Shown here in pieces: positions 45,101 to 54,685 of a stretch of DNA of 64,000 nucleotides. The DNA is from Ampelocalamus luodianensis (lineage: Eukaryota; Streptophyta; Magnoliopsida; Poales; Poaceae): NCBI GenBank assembly GCA_036346255.1, contig CM070623.1:24372875-24436874 (forward strand). The letters run 5' to 3'. The notes under the pieces are model-generated. The model was not told the origin of the DNA. It saw only the letters and a list, made by a program, of their open reading frames with translations, and searched no databases. Both the position numbers and the translations under genes were made by a program. The first letter of the stretch is position 1, and each line of letters starts with the position of its first letter.

Positions 45101-47950
45101 TTCTTGGTTTATTTCTCTTCACAATGCCATGCCAACCTAAGGGGTTGGGTATACATATTTATAGGTGCTACTCACCAAGCATATGCCAAGATGCTAGTCT
45201 AAGATGCTAACAACTCTCCCTAGATCTTGTCCTCTAAGATGCTAACAACTTTGTCCTAGATCTTGGTCAAGATGCTTGTCCTAGAGATGCTAACAACTTG
45301 ATCAAGGATGCTGTCCTTGAGATGCTAACAACCATCCAAGGATGTTGTCCTTTACAAAAGCAAAAACCGACACAAAAGCCGACACGTAAAGTCGACACGA
45401 GACTTATCCAACGATTGTAGTAGTAGCAGAGTACTAGTAGCGGCAGCAGCTGAGCGCAAAGAAGCAGACAGCGAGAGTTGCTACAACTTAGTATATGACA
45501 TGCCCTGTTATACTTATTAGTTTAAGCCTTTAATGTGATCAGGGATTGAAGATTTAAAAAAGCACACACTAAGCTAGCATTTAGGAAGCCCAAAACTTTG
45601 GAAACCATATGCCCATCTCCACTAACCAGAAACAGCTGTCACTTATATTTCTCTTGCCCAAGTCACTGCCCCTGCTAGCCAGCAGTGGGCAAAATGGAAG
45701 AAAACTGAGGACTAGGGAGAGAAAAGAATGCTGATGCTTGAGTGTTGCTCATTAGTCTATATCCATCAAGTGTAGTACCAGTACATTAGAAAAAACTATT
45801 ATTCATTAGAGTAATTTAAATAATTACTCATATAACTTGCAAGATATCATACAAACTCTCTAGCAAGAAGTGAATGATCTGGTGGAAGTGTCGCCAAAGA
45901 AAAAAATTGCTTTCCGTAAAACACTATGACATTGATGCTGCAAGGTCACTATTCCAGAACTACGTAAAAGACATATACATGGAAGATGCTAGACTCAATA
46001 ACAGAGCTTAATTGGAGACACACAGAGCCAGAGGCCATGCTCCTTCCAACTTTCAAATAGCAACACAAGCATAAATTCCTCTGCCCCAACACAAAGTCTA
46101 CAATTTTGCTCGCACCACAGCTCCAATATAACTATCATCTTCAATGTCACGGGGTTGAGTAAAGACATGACAGAAATCACCAAATATTTTGCAAACGCAA
46201 CAGTTTGGTGACAACACGAACCTTATAGGATTAGTTTAAGATCAAAATATAACAGGTTGATATGATACAAAAATTATCTGGGAACAATAAGGACATGATC
46301 CAAAGGAAATGAAAGAAATGGAAGTCCATCCAAATCCAATTTCTCACGTACAAACCTTCAACACATGTGATAGTTCATTGTGATTATGCTCTTTTGTTCA
46401 AAACGATGGCCTGTTTAACATTGCTTGAATCAAGAATATCAATAAAACAAGCTTATTCTAGACCTTAGCCGATTGCCAATTGCTGAGTTTAGCCTTTACA
46501 CAGAACATGCTCTTTTGACAAGAAACTAAACAAGTAGATGGCATTTATTGGGCTACTACCTCCAGTAACAAAAACATGTCGTTTTGTGATACGTGCAGTC
46601 AAACTTTCGAACTCTATCGGTATCTTTTTAAATATTTAGATTGGAAACATGAAAAATCATGTGTTTAGATTTGTCTCGAGGAGTACTTTCATAATATTAT
46701 AATTTTTTTGCTTTTATAAATATATTATAATAGAAATTAGTGATCAAAGTTATATTTTGGGGAACGTGTCCAAAACGACATGTTTTTGTGATGGGAGGCA
46801 GTATTATATAAGCTCTATCAACAATTTTTGTCCATTCCTTTCATTGACTGCCAATGGGCTACAAGCTTGACAAGCTAGTTACCAATAGAAGAAAAGAGGC
46901 AACGTAATCCCAAAACATAATGTTTTAAGTTGGAAATTACTTGTTAATCGTTTCAATTTTCTCACCTATGGTGAGCCACCAAAAGTCTAATATATCGTCA
47001 CAAGGGGAGCTTTCCAAATTCTTATGGACTTTCCTGATCTAAACCACCGAAACTTAAAAGCCGTCCCATCCTCGCCAAGCAAATCTACTCTGCAAACCAG
47101 GCGCTTGCTAGTCTTTTGTGAATCCTCGTCCACAGTAGATTTTGTCTTTGTTTATATGAGTAGATTGTGAGTTGATCATGGAAAATTTGATCATATACCC
47201 TCCCTTTAGATGGAAATTCAGGATTTACCCTTCTGGCCCACATGTCATTGAGGTGGGAGGGTAAATCCTGAAATTCTGAAATTCAGGGAGGGTATATGAT
47301 CCAATCCCCCGTTGATCATGCATAAATGTAGAAGACTGCTAAATCCTCTCTACTAAAACTACTAACCCCTCGGCCTCCATTGGAAAGCTATTAAGGCATT
47401 TGCACAAAGATTAGGATGATTACCTGAACGACCGGGTCGCGACTCTTCCCCTTGATCGCCTCCTCCAGCTTCTCGTTGTCCAGCTAATCAATCAACACAA
47501 AACCCAAGGAAGAACCCTAATTAACAACCAGATGGGATCTCCACTAACCTAAATGCGCAGATCGGGAGAAACAACACTCACCAGCAGCACGGCGGCGCGG
47601 GGGAAGTAGCGGAAGATGTGATCCCCGACGCGCTTGGCGACGGCGGGGAGGTCAGCGTCGTCGCGGCGCGCGTTGGCGTGGTAGTACCCGACGACAGCGA
47701 GGCCCTGCGCTGCGAAGTGGTCCTCGACGAGGGTGAGCGCGAGCTCGAGCGTGGGGAGCAGCGGGAGGTGGTGCGGGTGGTGGGAAAGCGGCACTGCGTT
47801 GACGACGGAGACGACGGCGGGGGAGGCGGCCGAGTCGAGGAGGCGGCCGACAAGGAGGCCGTTGACGGCGGCGGCCGGGTGCTTGAGCGCGTGCAGCGCG
47901 AGCTTGATGTACGCCGCCTGCGCCACCTCGTACCGGCACTCCGCGCCCAT
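39129..47950 (-). CDS. EMC8/9: ER membrane protein complex subunit 8/9 (EMC8/9, UPF0172), 4 exons, 208 aa
   Basis: A soluble, cytosol-facing subunit of the ER membrane protein complex, which inserts tail-anchored and multipass membrane proteins. Minus-strand exons: 47950-47582, 47483-47424, 39438-39272, 39159-39129; 627 nt in one frame. The protein begins MGAECRYEVAQAAYIKLAL and has AAVNGLLVGRL, VVGYYHANARRDDADL, DHIFRYFPRAAVLL, SWRQAGSDGSSQLTLKEPS, then DFDDHLDD and DWLNP near the end. Length and order match the Arabidopsis protein. The fold is MPN-like, but YYHAN stands where JAMM proteases have an HxH motif, so no peptidase activity is expected. All introns have GT-AG ends; intron 2 is 7,985 bp of transposon-rich DNA. 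The start chosen aligns with the family; the same frame is open upstream to an ATG at 48103, inside a hAT end. Confidence 0.95.
40073..41516. mobile_element. Non-autonomous hAT element in EMC8/9 intron 2
   Basis: The ends are CTATGTTGCCCAGATAC and, inverted, CTACGTTACATGGATAC. The 8-bp duplication CCCAAATA (40065-40072) / CCCACATA (41517-41524) matches at 7 of 8. Subterminal GATACG/CGTATC motifs are abundant at both ends. The 1.44 kb interior is partly GC-rich (40440-41300), with an inverted GGCGCCCGC/ACGCC-type pair, and has no transposase. ORFs at 40300-40743 and 41123-41410 show no known domain. Confidence 0.75.
41970..42105. repeat. Cluster of GACTAG/CTAGTC motifs
   Basis: Within ~130 bp there are about eight GACTAG, CTAGTC or GACTAA motifs in both orientations, several as palindromes (GACTAGTC). 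They resemble the subterminal binding arrays of hAT elements. A GC-rich stretch to 42800 follows and could be the interior of such an element. The partner end was not found. Confidence 0.4.
42802..45410 (-). mobile_element. LTR retrotransposon with gag remnant only, in EMC8/9 intron 2
   Basis: The LTRs are 42802-43147 (346 bp) and 45021-45410 (390 bp). On the minus strand they start TGGATAAGTC and end GTGTAACA. Next to the right LTR the minus strand reads AG then TGGTATCGAGC, an initiator-Met-type primer site. Next to the left LTR it reads TAGGGAGAATC, a purine tract. The orientation is therefore the same as EMC8/9. The LTRs differ by many indels, so the insertion is older than the one in eRF3. 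Both outer flanks are AGT/AGC trinucleotide repeats and no clear 5-bp duplication was read. There is no pol, so this is a non-autonomous copia-like element. Confidence 0.85.
43740..44300 (-). pseudogene. Decayed copia gag (UBN2-type) in the LTR element
   Basis: Across three minus-strand frames the typical copia gag order survives: LPTKANYAERARW (~44262-44226), HMWDAM, TALDAH, PPEMRSLSNK, EAWDAIAAH, GEDVDDFA, LRLNTAACG, then STMSIEEAIGRLK (~43800). Switching frames shows several frameshifts. A 370-residue open frame over 45069-43957 is mostly the wrong frame and Arg/Ala-rich, so it is not called as a gene. Confidence 0.75.
45411..46555. other. EMC8/9 intron 2, no element recognised
   Basis: AT-rich intron sequence with an AGT/AGC repeat next to the LTR element (45416-45450). 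No coding domain or terminal repeats were seen. Confidence 0.5.
46556..46801. mobile_element. Stowaway MITE in EMC8/9 intron 2
   Basis: Left CTACCTCCAGTAACAAAAAC and right, inverted, CTGCCTCCCATCACAAAAAC; both continue ATGTCGTTTTG. It is flanked by TA (46554-46555 and 46802-46803). The 246-bp, AT-rich, noncoding unit with TA duplication fits Stowaway (Tc1/mariner). Confidence 0.85.
47180..47310. mobile_element. Tiny Mutator-type MITE next to EMC8/9 exon 2
   Basis: A 131-bp near-complete inverted repeat with GATCATATACCCTCCC on both arms and GGATTTACCC inside. It is flanked by a perfect 9-bp duplication GTTGATCAT (47171-47179 and 47311-47319). It is 113 bp downstream of exon 2 in transcription order. 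Transcribed within intron 2, it could fold into a hairpin. Confidence 0.8.
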
Positions 47951-48060
47951 CGCGATCTGCCCCGCTTCGCCGCCGCTCCCTGATTCCGATCGGAGAGGGC
48001 TTTCTTGGTTTGCTTCTTTTCTCTGCCGGAACGGGAGATCTGGTACGAGGGGATCAGAAA
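47951..48060 (-). promoter_or_regulatory. EMC8/9 leader squeezed between the ATG and a hAT end
   Basis: Only 110 bp of apparently native sequence separates the start codon from the hAT terminus at 48061. It is a purine-rich leader-like stretch with no TATA box. The original promoter would now begin at about 53500, or the hAT terminal sequence supplies it. Confidence 0.5.
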
Positions 48061-48207
48061 TAGAGGTGCCCGGCCCGACGCGGCATGTGTGCTTGGTCGG
48101 CATCCAGGTCGAGTGGGCCGACTCGGTACGGCCAGTTAGGCACGCCGTTCGGCCCGGCCGACACGATTAGCATGTTTATCATTAGGAGGCCTTAGTAGGC
48201 ACGATTA

Positions 48208-48502
48208 GGGCATGTACAATGCAAGATGTTTATACATAAGTGTTTAAAGAGAGAGAATATAGTCATGTCATTAAACACTTATGTAAAAAGCATTACCTCC
48301 AATGCAAACATCTTATTTGTAGGTGCTTAAATGTTGTATTATCTATCAATTAGATATAGTTATATATATAAGCACATGTTAAGCACCGGTGCCTAATTAA
48401 GTATCGATGCTACAAATTAAGCACTTTATTTGTCCTATGTGGCAGAAAAAATCAGTTTTTTCTTGCTAAGCACCTCTCTAAGTACCTACATTGTACATGC
48501 TC
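48208..48502. mobile_element. Tourist-like MITE within the hAT
   Basis: Left GGGCATGTACAATGCAAGAT and right, inverted, GAGCATGTACAATGTAGG. It is flanked by TTA on both sides (48205-48207 and 48503-48505), the PIF/Harbinger target duplication. The 295-bp unit is noncoding and contains a self-complementary CACTTATGTA/TACATAAGTG pair. Confidence 0.85.
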
Positions 48503-49678
48503 TTAGACCCGTTTAGGCACAGTAACAGTCGAAATTTTCAAAATTTTAACTATTTTTAGACGTTGGAGAGATTTTAAAATACAAAAATAAAAAACCCCAG
48601 TTTTATTTCTATAAATAGGTATCATACCTCCTCATTCAGCCATCATCCAATCTTCAATATCTTCTCTGAATTCTGTTGTGCAAATTTAGATCTCTTTGTG
48701 ATAATTTGAAATTTTGTGCCAAATATTCGAAATGCGATTCTTTGTAAAAAAGAGGTACAATATTGATTTTTTGTATATTTTTTATTATTCTTATTTGTTA
48801 TACTAAGATGAAATAAATAACATTGTAATTTTCGATTTGCAGTTTTCATAATAGAAAATTACGATAGTTTTGATATTGGTGATTTCAGAATTTCATTGGA
48901 TGATCTTGCATTCTTCGAGAATGCTGCGGACTCAATTCAACCGCAAGAGCAAGCAATCCCATCATCTAGCTCTACGAGTGCCTCTACGTCTGCAAGCACT
49001 GAAGCAAAAAGATTCGGGTCGAGTACAATGGGTGTCTGAAAAAAAATTCGATAAGACAAACAAGTTAGACGGACAAGGAGTTCACGTAACATATGATATT
49101 TGTAAAATTTGTAAACATGAATTGTCTGCAGTCTTGAGGTCGAACGGGGCACTTGATTAGATATACTACAAAATCTAAAGCAAGATAAGTATTGGCCATG
49201 AGGCAAACGCAACTACAGTACAACCCTGATGGTATGCTACGTAGTTAGGACTATAGTATCTTTATCGTTAAATTGCTTTAGAGGATCTACCTTTAAACTT
49301 TGGTTGGTCTAAATTGTTTAAATATTACATTAGGATTGTGCATAGTCCTAAATTTTCTACCATTTTTAGATAGACAATAACCAAGGATCTAGTTAAATGC
49401 TATAAGGATGTTGTGATAAATTAAAAGAACTATTTAGTATATACTTTCAGTGCCTTTGACCTCAGACATATGGAGTGGTCGGGATAGAGAGGATTATCTT
49501 AGTGTAGTTGCTCATTATGTTAACGATAGCTAGGAAATAGAAGAAAGAATTACATGGTTCAAACTAATTAATGTAGTACATGAGGGTGAGAATATTACAG
49601 ATTATATTATCGAAGTCGTGGAAGATTTTGATCTTACAAATAATTTTTTCAATAACTTTAAAAAATGCCACCACAAAC

Positions 49679-50383
49679 TGATGCGACAATGGGTGTCTCG
49701 ATCTTTCGATGAGAATGATAATTCGATTTGAGTGGAGACAACTATCACGATTCGGCTACCAATTACACATGACCAATATGCCCACAATCGCTGAACCAAC
49801 TCCGTGATTGTTATTAACCTTGCTACAAGCACGATCGACCTACCCACGAAGGTCTATTCCTGCATGCAATCGAAGAACATGCAAGAACAAGATAAATAGC
49901 AATCTGAAATTACAAATAGGATTGAAATACTCAATAATATGGGATTACAGCGGTATTATGGTTAGTCTAATCGATAGAAGCCAATACATGAAGTTGCAAT
50001 GTAGTTAACTTTTATCTAAACAAAATCTAAAGAAACTAGAGGGGTGGGGCCACCTTAAATAGAAGGAGGGGAAGTCGCACATAACTAAGATAGGTTGGGT
50101 GGTACTGTTCACGGTACTGCTCACGTGTGAACAGTAATCGGCCAAAGAGAGGGGCGACTAGGGAGGTGACTGGCCCAAATAACCTACAGTGGTGGCTGCC
50201 CTTTCGGCCCAGTAGTTAATACAAGGCCCTCAGCCCAATGTGAGGTGGCGCAACACCAGATATAAGTAAAGTAAATTTGTCAGCCCGTTGGAGTAGAGTT
50301 TGACGTAGACAAATCGATGAAAGTAGACTAGTTCGGTTGAAGGTGGAGTAGCAGTCGTATTCGGAGGGTTGATGTCCTCATGA
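49679..50383. mobile_element. Solo LTR inserted in the hAT transposase
   Basis: A 705-bp unit, TGATGCGACA...TGTCCTCATGA, with a perfect 5-bp flank CAAAC (49674-49678 and 50384-50388). Removing it and one CAAAC rejoins the transposase frame (ITLKNATT to NSRAMDI), which confirms the limits. There is no internal retroelement sequence. The last bases are CATGA rather than CATCA, so one terminal base has probably changed. Confidence 0.8.
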
Positions 50384-50479
50384 CAAACTCTAGGGCAATG
50401 GATATTCTCACTCTATTATTTAGTACATATGTTGAATCCATCTTGCTACATGAGCGTCGCTGTCATATTATTAATTTTA

Positions 50480-51935
50480 GGAATAAGTCCAGTTTACTCC
50501 TTCAACTATCACAAAGCCTGGTTTACCCCCTGAACTTGCGAGATCCGGTCAATACACCCCTCGGGCCGGTTTCTTGGGGTGGTTTTGCACACGTGGCGAA
50601 TTTTGTCCAAGTCAGCATGCAACGTGGCCACTTTTCTCTCTCCTCCTATTCCATGTGGTGGTGACTCAAAGCGGCCGTTAAGGCATCATTAACACCGCTA
50701 ATCATTGCCTTGGCGCTAATCGAAGGGGATTTGCCCAATGATAAGGGAACCGTGTTGTTCGATTTATGGACAGCAGAGGCGCATGACTTGGGCTCGCCGT
50801 CGGCGGAGGAGGCGCGACGGAGCGAGCAGGGCGAGGATGGGAAGCTCTTAGCGAGTGGAGTCGATGACGGTGGTGGCAACACCGAGAGTCGCTGAGCAAG
50901 CGGCGGCCGCGACAACAAGAAGCGGCGGCGCTTGGCCAAATTCGACAACGGCGTTCGGCCGACTCTTGATGAGAGATCGTGGAAGCATGGGTGAGAGTGA
51001 AGCTCAAGGGGCCTACCAAGCCAAGAATGGGCGTTGAAGAAGAACGGTAGAGGGAGATTGGCGGTAGAAGAAAGTGGCCAGCCGATGAAGACGGGCAAAT
51101 ACGGTGGCAACGGTGAACCAAAAGCAACTTCGTTTGAGGGGAAGTACTCCTTGGCTCGAGAGGCTCTTGGTGACGGGGTTGGTGCAGCGGTGGCGTCGCC
51201 GAAGCGGCGGCACGACAACAAGGGGGCGACGGCGGCGCTCGGCCAAATCCGACAATGGCGTTCGGCCGACTCTTGATGAGAGATTGTGGAAGCATGGGTG
51301 AGAGTGAAGCTCAGGGGACCTACCAAGCCAAGAATGGGCGTTAGAGAAGAACGATGGAGGGAGATCGACGGGGTAGAAGAAAGTGGCCGGAGCCGATGAA
51401 GATGGGCAAATGCAGCGGCAACGGTGAACCAAAAGCAACTCTGTTTGAGGGGAAGTACTCCTTGGCTCAGGAGTCTCTTGGTGATGGGGTCGGTGCGGCG
51501 GTGGCGTCGCCGAAGAGACGAATCGCTGGAGGAGGCAGGTGGGCCGAGCTAGGGAAGCGAGCCAACAGAGAGGCACGCGGTCGAGCCGGGGTGGCGACGG
51601 TGAAGGCGAACTAGGTGGAGAAGCCCCCGCGGAGCTCGACGGGGGAGGCATAGAGCACGCGGCCAGCGGCGGCAGTGGAGACGGGGAGGTCGCGAGAGAG
51701 GTGGATGGCATGAGCAGCTCGACGCCTCCTCTCCTCTGTCTCTCTTGTTGCTCTCGCTCTCTCTCCCTCCAGTCAGCAAAATCACTGCCACGTATGCAAA
51801 ACCACCACTTGAAAGTGGCATGAGGGGTTTATTGACCGAATTTCGCAGATTTAGGGGGTTAAATAACCGGTTTTGAAGTTCAGGAGGTAAATCAGACTTT
51901 TCTGATAGTTCGAGGGAGTAATCTGGACTTATTCC
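50480..51935. mobile_element. Mutator-like element (1,456 bp) in the hAT transposase
   Basis: The inverted ends share GGAATAAGTCCAG(T/A)TTACTCC and extend ~100 bp. The 9-bp flanks TTAATTTTA (50471-50479) / TTAATCTTA (51936-51944) match at 8 of 9. Excision would rejoin HIIN to LIVKYGLK of the hAT transposase. The interior is GC-rich with an internal ~305-bp tandem duplication. There is no MURA transposase. Long minus-strand frames (51326-50646, 51711-51013) encode Ser/Pro/Leu-rich sequence with no domain. This fits a non-autonomous Pack-MULE-like element. Confidence 0.88.
50925..51525. repeat. ~305-bp tandem duplication inside the MULE
   Basis: CTTGGCCAAATTCGACAA at ~50931 recurs as CTCGGCCAAATCCGACAA at ~51237, and the sequence stays parallel through GAAGTACTCCTTGGCTC and GTGGCGTCGCCGAAG in both copies. 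Copies differ by scattered substitutions and small indels, so the duplication is not recent. Confidence 0.8.
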
Positions 51936-53499
51936 TTAATCTTATAGTTAAATATGGTTTAAAGATGTTGGAGATGTATATTAAAGCTTGTTGCGATGCG
52001 ATATCTTTCATAAATCATTGTAACCAACGAATGGCAGCACATAATAACTTTTGCAAGGCAATGAATGTCCAAGAAATTTTGATTTAGACATGCTAGTAAC
52101 ATAGAACTCTACTTACTTGATGCTTAAGAGCCATTTACCATATAAGAGAATATTTTGTTTTTTATTCACACACACTATCACAACCACAACAGTAGCGTTT
52201 TGGGAACTCTTTTATTTTTCCACGGTTGCTTTATTCGCTGTGTATTATCCAGCATCTTCTTTAATTATACCTAATATTCTTGAAATTACTAGTCACTTGA
52301 ATGTTTATTAAAATGAAATAGTGTTACGAGAGGCTACCGTTGCTATGAAAACTAAATAAGTGAAATGTTGGAAAGAAATCACATTCCTATATGCATTTAT
52401 TTTAGATCCCACATCTAAAATTCAAGGATTTGCTAATGTTCTCCAACTTCTTAGTGATACTACAGGCCTACACTATTCTAACTATTTTGCATATGTTTGT
52501 ACTAAATTTTTTTTATGAGGTTTATCAAAAGTACGAACATAAGTTTTAGAGAGTTTGCTTTCAACAACCTCCAATACCACCCACCATAGGTTAGAAGCCA
52601 ACTACGTGGGGCAAAATATGGAGTGCAGGTTCTTCCTCCAGATCTAGGGGTTCAGATTCTACAATGTATGATTCTAAAACAAGGCCAGTCGCCCGCCCAA
52701 GGAGTGTAGAACTATCCACCTATTTGGACAGTGATATTGTGTATTACCAGGAAGTGTGTTTCGAAATTTTGCTATAATGGCATGGCCATAAGGTAAAATA
52801 TTCAGTGCTATCTATATTAGCATGTGATGTGTTAACTGTTCTTGTCTCTATGGTTTTCTCAAAGTGCCTTTCGGTCTTTTGGAAGAATATTAAAGGGGAG
52901 AAAAACAAGTCTCATGAGTGAGACGGTGCAAATATTCTAACCGTGAAAGACTAAGAAGAAGCTGATGTACGAGAAAAACACCATAGAAAATCCAGAGTTG
53001 GTGGACGCATTCGAAAATCTTTACGTAGACAGCGACACTTAGAACATGGATATATGCAAAGCTATAGGATACTATTTTTCCTTTGTCAAGGTTTTCTCAT
53101 GTTGAGCTTCTTACTTGGTTAAGTTTTTAACGAGGCAGCCATGTAAACATTAATAAAGCTCATTTACATATTTTCAATATATTTGTCTCTTTTATGGGTA
53201 TAGAACTCATTGTTTACAATTTTATTTTGTATTTTTGAATTCTATATATTTTTCTAGATTTATTTGAAATTTTTTTAAAAAAATCTGCCCATTATGGGCT
53301 ACACGAGCCAACCCTGACCCATCGAGCTTATTATGCCCGGGCCGACACAGCCGGCCGTGAGCTCGATGTCTTTGTGCCTAGTCGGCCGACATGACTGTTT
53401 AGTTAGCCGAGCCGGTGGCGTGGCTAAACAGCCCATACGAGAATAGGCCCGTCTTTATGCGATGCCGAGCGGCCGTCGCCGCCCATTTGGCCACCTCTA

Positions 53500-54685
53500 A
53501 CCAAAATAGTAGTATCGGATCGACTTTGGATTTGGAAGGGAGAGCGGGAGAGGCTCCGATAAATTGTTGCTAGCCCTCCGGTTGGACATTGGATGGTCAC
53601 GATGACATATCAATGTATTAAGGGTAGTTTTGTTTATCTTTCTTAAAAACCATGGTGATGAAATATTCCAAAAACATTTGGGTACATGGATCATAAGATG
53701 ATTATAGGTATCTTGCAAAATTTCAACCCAAAAATCAATGTATATTAGGAGAAAAGACAAATTTAAGAGAACACATCTTTATCTTTTTGTTAATCTTGCC
53801 TTCAGCAAAATTTGTCGTACCAGAAGAATATATGCAATGGTGCATGCTTATGTTGATCTCTTTAATGTTCCAATTCTAGATCGAACTAAAGGTGAGATAT
53901 ATGCCTGTTATTTACTGATACCCCTTCTTATAAGCAACAATCTTTGAATCAGATCATATAGTATGAGATAAGACATAGGCGTGCAAGGTATCAAGAACAA
54001 GTAGATGAATCTCGTAAATAGAATGAAATATCAACGCCAAATCAATCACGACAAGACATAAAGATTTGGAGAAGCGGCGCAAATTCCTTAAGCACAATCT
54101 CAAAAGAGTACAAGAGATGGTCATACTCTCGTAACCGTCCCAAATCTTTTAGGACTTTCAGAAAAAATAATCTATTGCTAAAAAATAATCTGGCCTCTAA
54201 TTATGTCATACACTCTACTTTAGCTACACCTCATGGCTTTGTATATTCTCATCTATCCTCCAAAGAGAGAGCAATAATTCTTATCCTAGTAGGATTAGTT
54301 TCAGAATTCTTGCAGCACACCTCTTTTAGTTCTATTAGATTTAGGACATGAGTCACTCTATCTCAATGTAACTGCTCAATTTTCAACATTTGGAAATTTA
54401 CATGAATTTTCAAAAACTTGATGTGTTTTGTGAATTTCCAAAAACACTTGGTTGCATTTCAAAAGTTAAATAAAAAATCCTTGCCCTAATTTAAATTTTT
54501 AAAAATAAACAAGTAAATTGGAGTGCTAAAACTCCTTAGAATTTGAATGTCAAATTCAAATTCATTCCTAAAATTTCAAAACAAAATTCAAGTCTATTCT
54601 TTCCTGTCTGTTCCCCTCGGGCCGCATGCAGACTCCCAGCCTAGTCTACCTTTCCTTTTCCCTCGGCCTGCTGGCGCTGCCTCGA
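53500..54685. other. Spacer, possibly the displaced EMC8/9 upstream region
   Basis: No gene is recognised. Near 53500 this sequence would have adjoined the EMC8/9 leader before the hAT arrived. From about 54400 it becomes gypsy LTR-like (CCCCTCGGGCCGCATGC) and hosts the large LTR. Confidence 0.4.

Larger units (their letters stand above)
48061..53499 (+). mobile_element. Decayed hAT (Ac-type) transposon carrying nested insertions
   Basis: The ends are TAGAGGTGCCCGGCCCG at 48061 and, inverted, TAGAGGTGGCCAAATGGGC ending at 53499. The 8-bp flanks ATCAGAAA and ACCAAAAT match at 5 of 8 with two transitions, consistent with an old insertion. The + strand encodes a broken transposase: BED zinc finger (ICKICKHELSAVLRSNG then HLIRYT after a frameshift, ~49095-49170), W-GRDREDYLSVVAHYV (49471-49530), ITLKNATT (49652-49675), SRAMDILTLLF (50392), HIINLIVKYGLK (split at 50480/51936), FINHCNQRMAAHNNF, AFILDPTSKIQGFANVLQLL, and the hATC dimerisation region STYLDSD...LSILACDVLTV (52710-52850). 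Stops and frameshifts mean it is dead. A MITE, a solo LTR and a MULE have inserted into it. Confidence 0.88.

Noticed and set aside
47618..47983. 121-residue + strand ORF opposite EMC8/9 exon 1
   Set aside because: It is a shadow of the conserved minus-strand exon, caused by GC-rich codons.
50646..51711. 226- and 232-residue minus-strand ORFs as genes
   Set aside because: They lie wholly inside a MULE, share a duplicated low-complexity segment and show no known domain.
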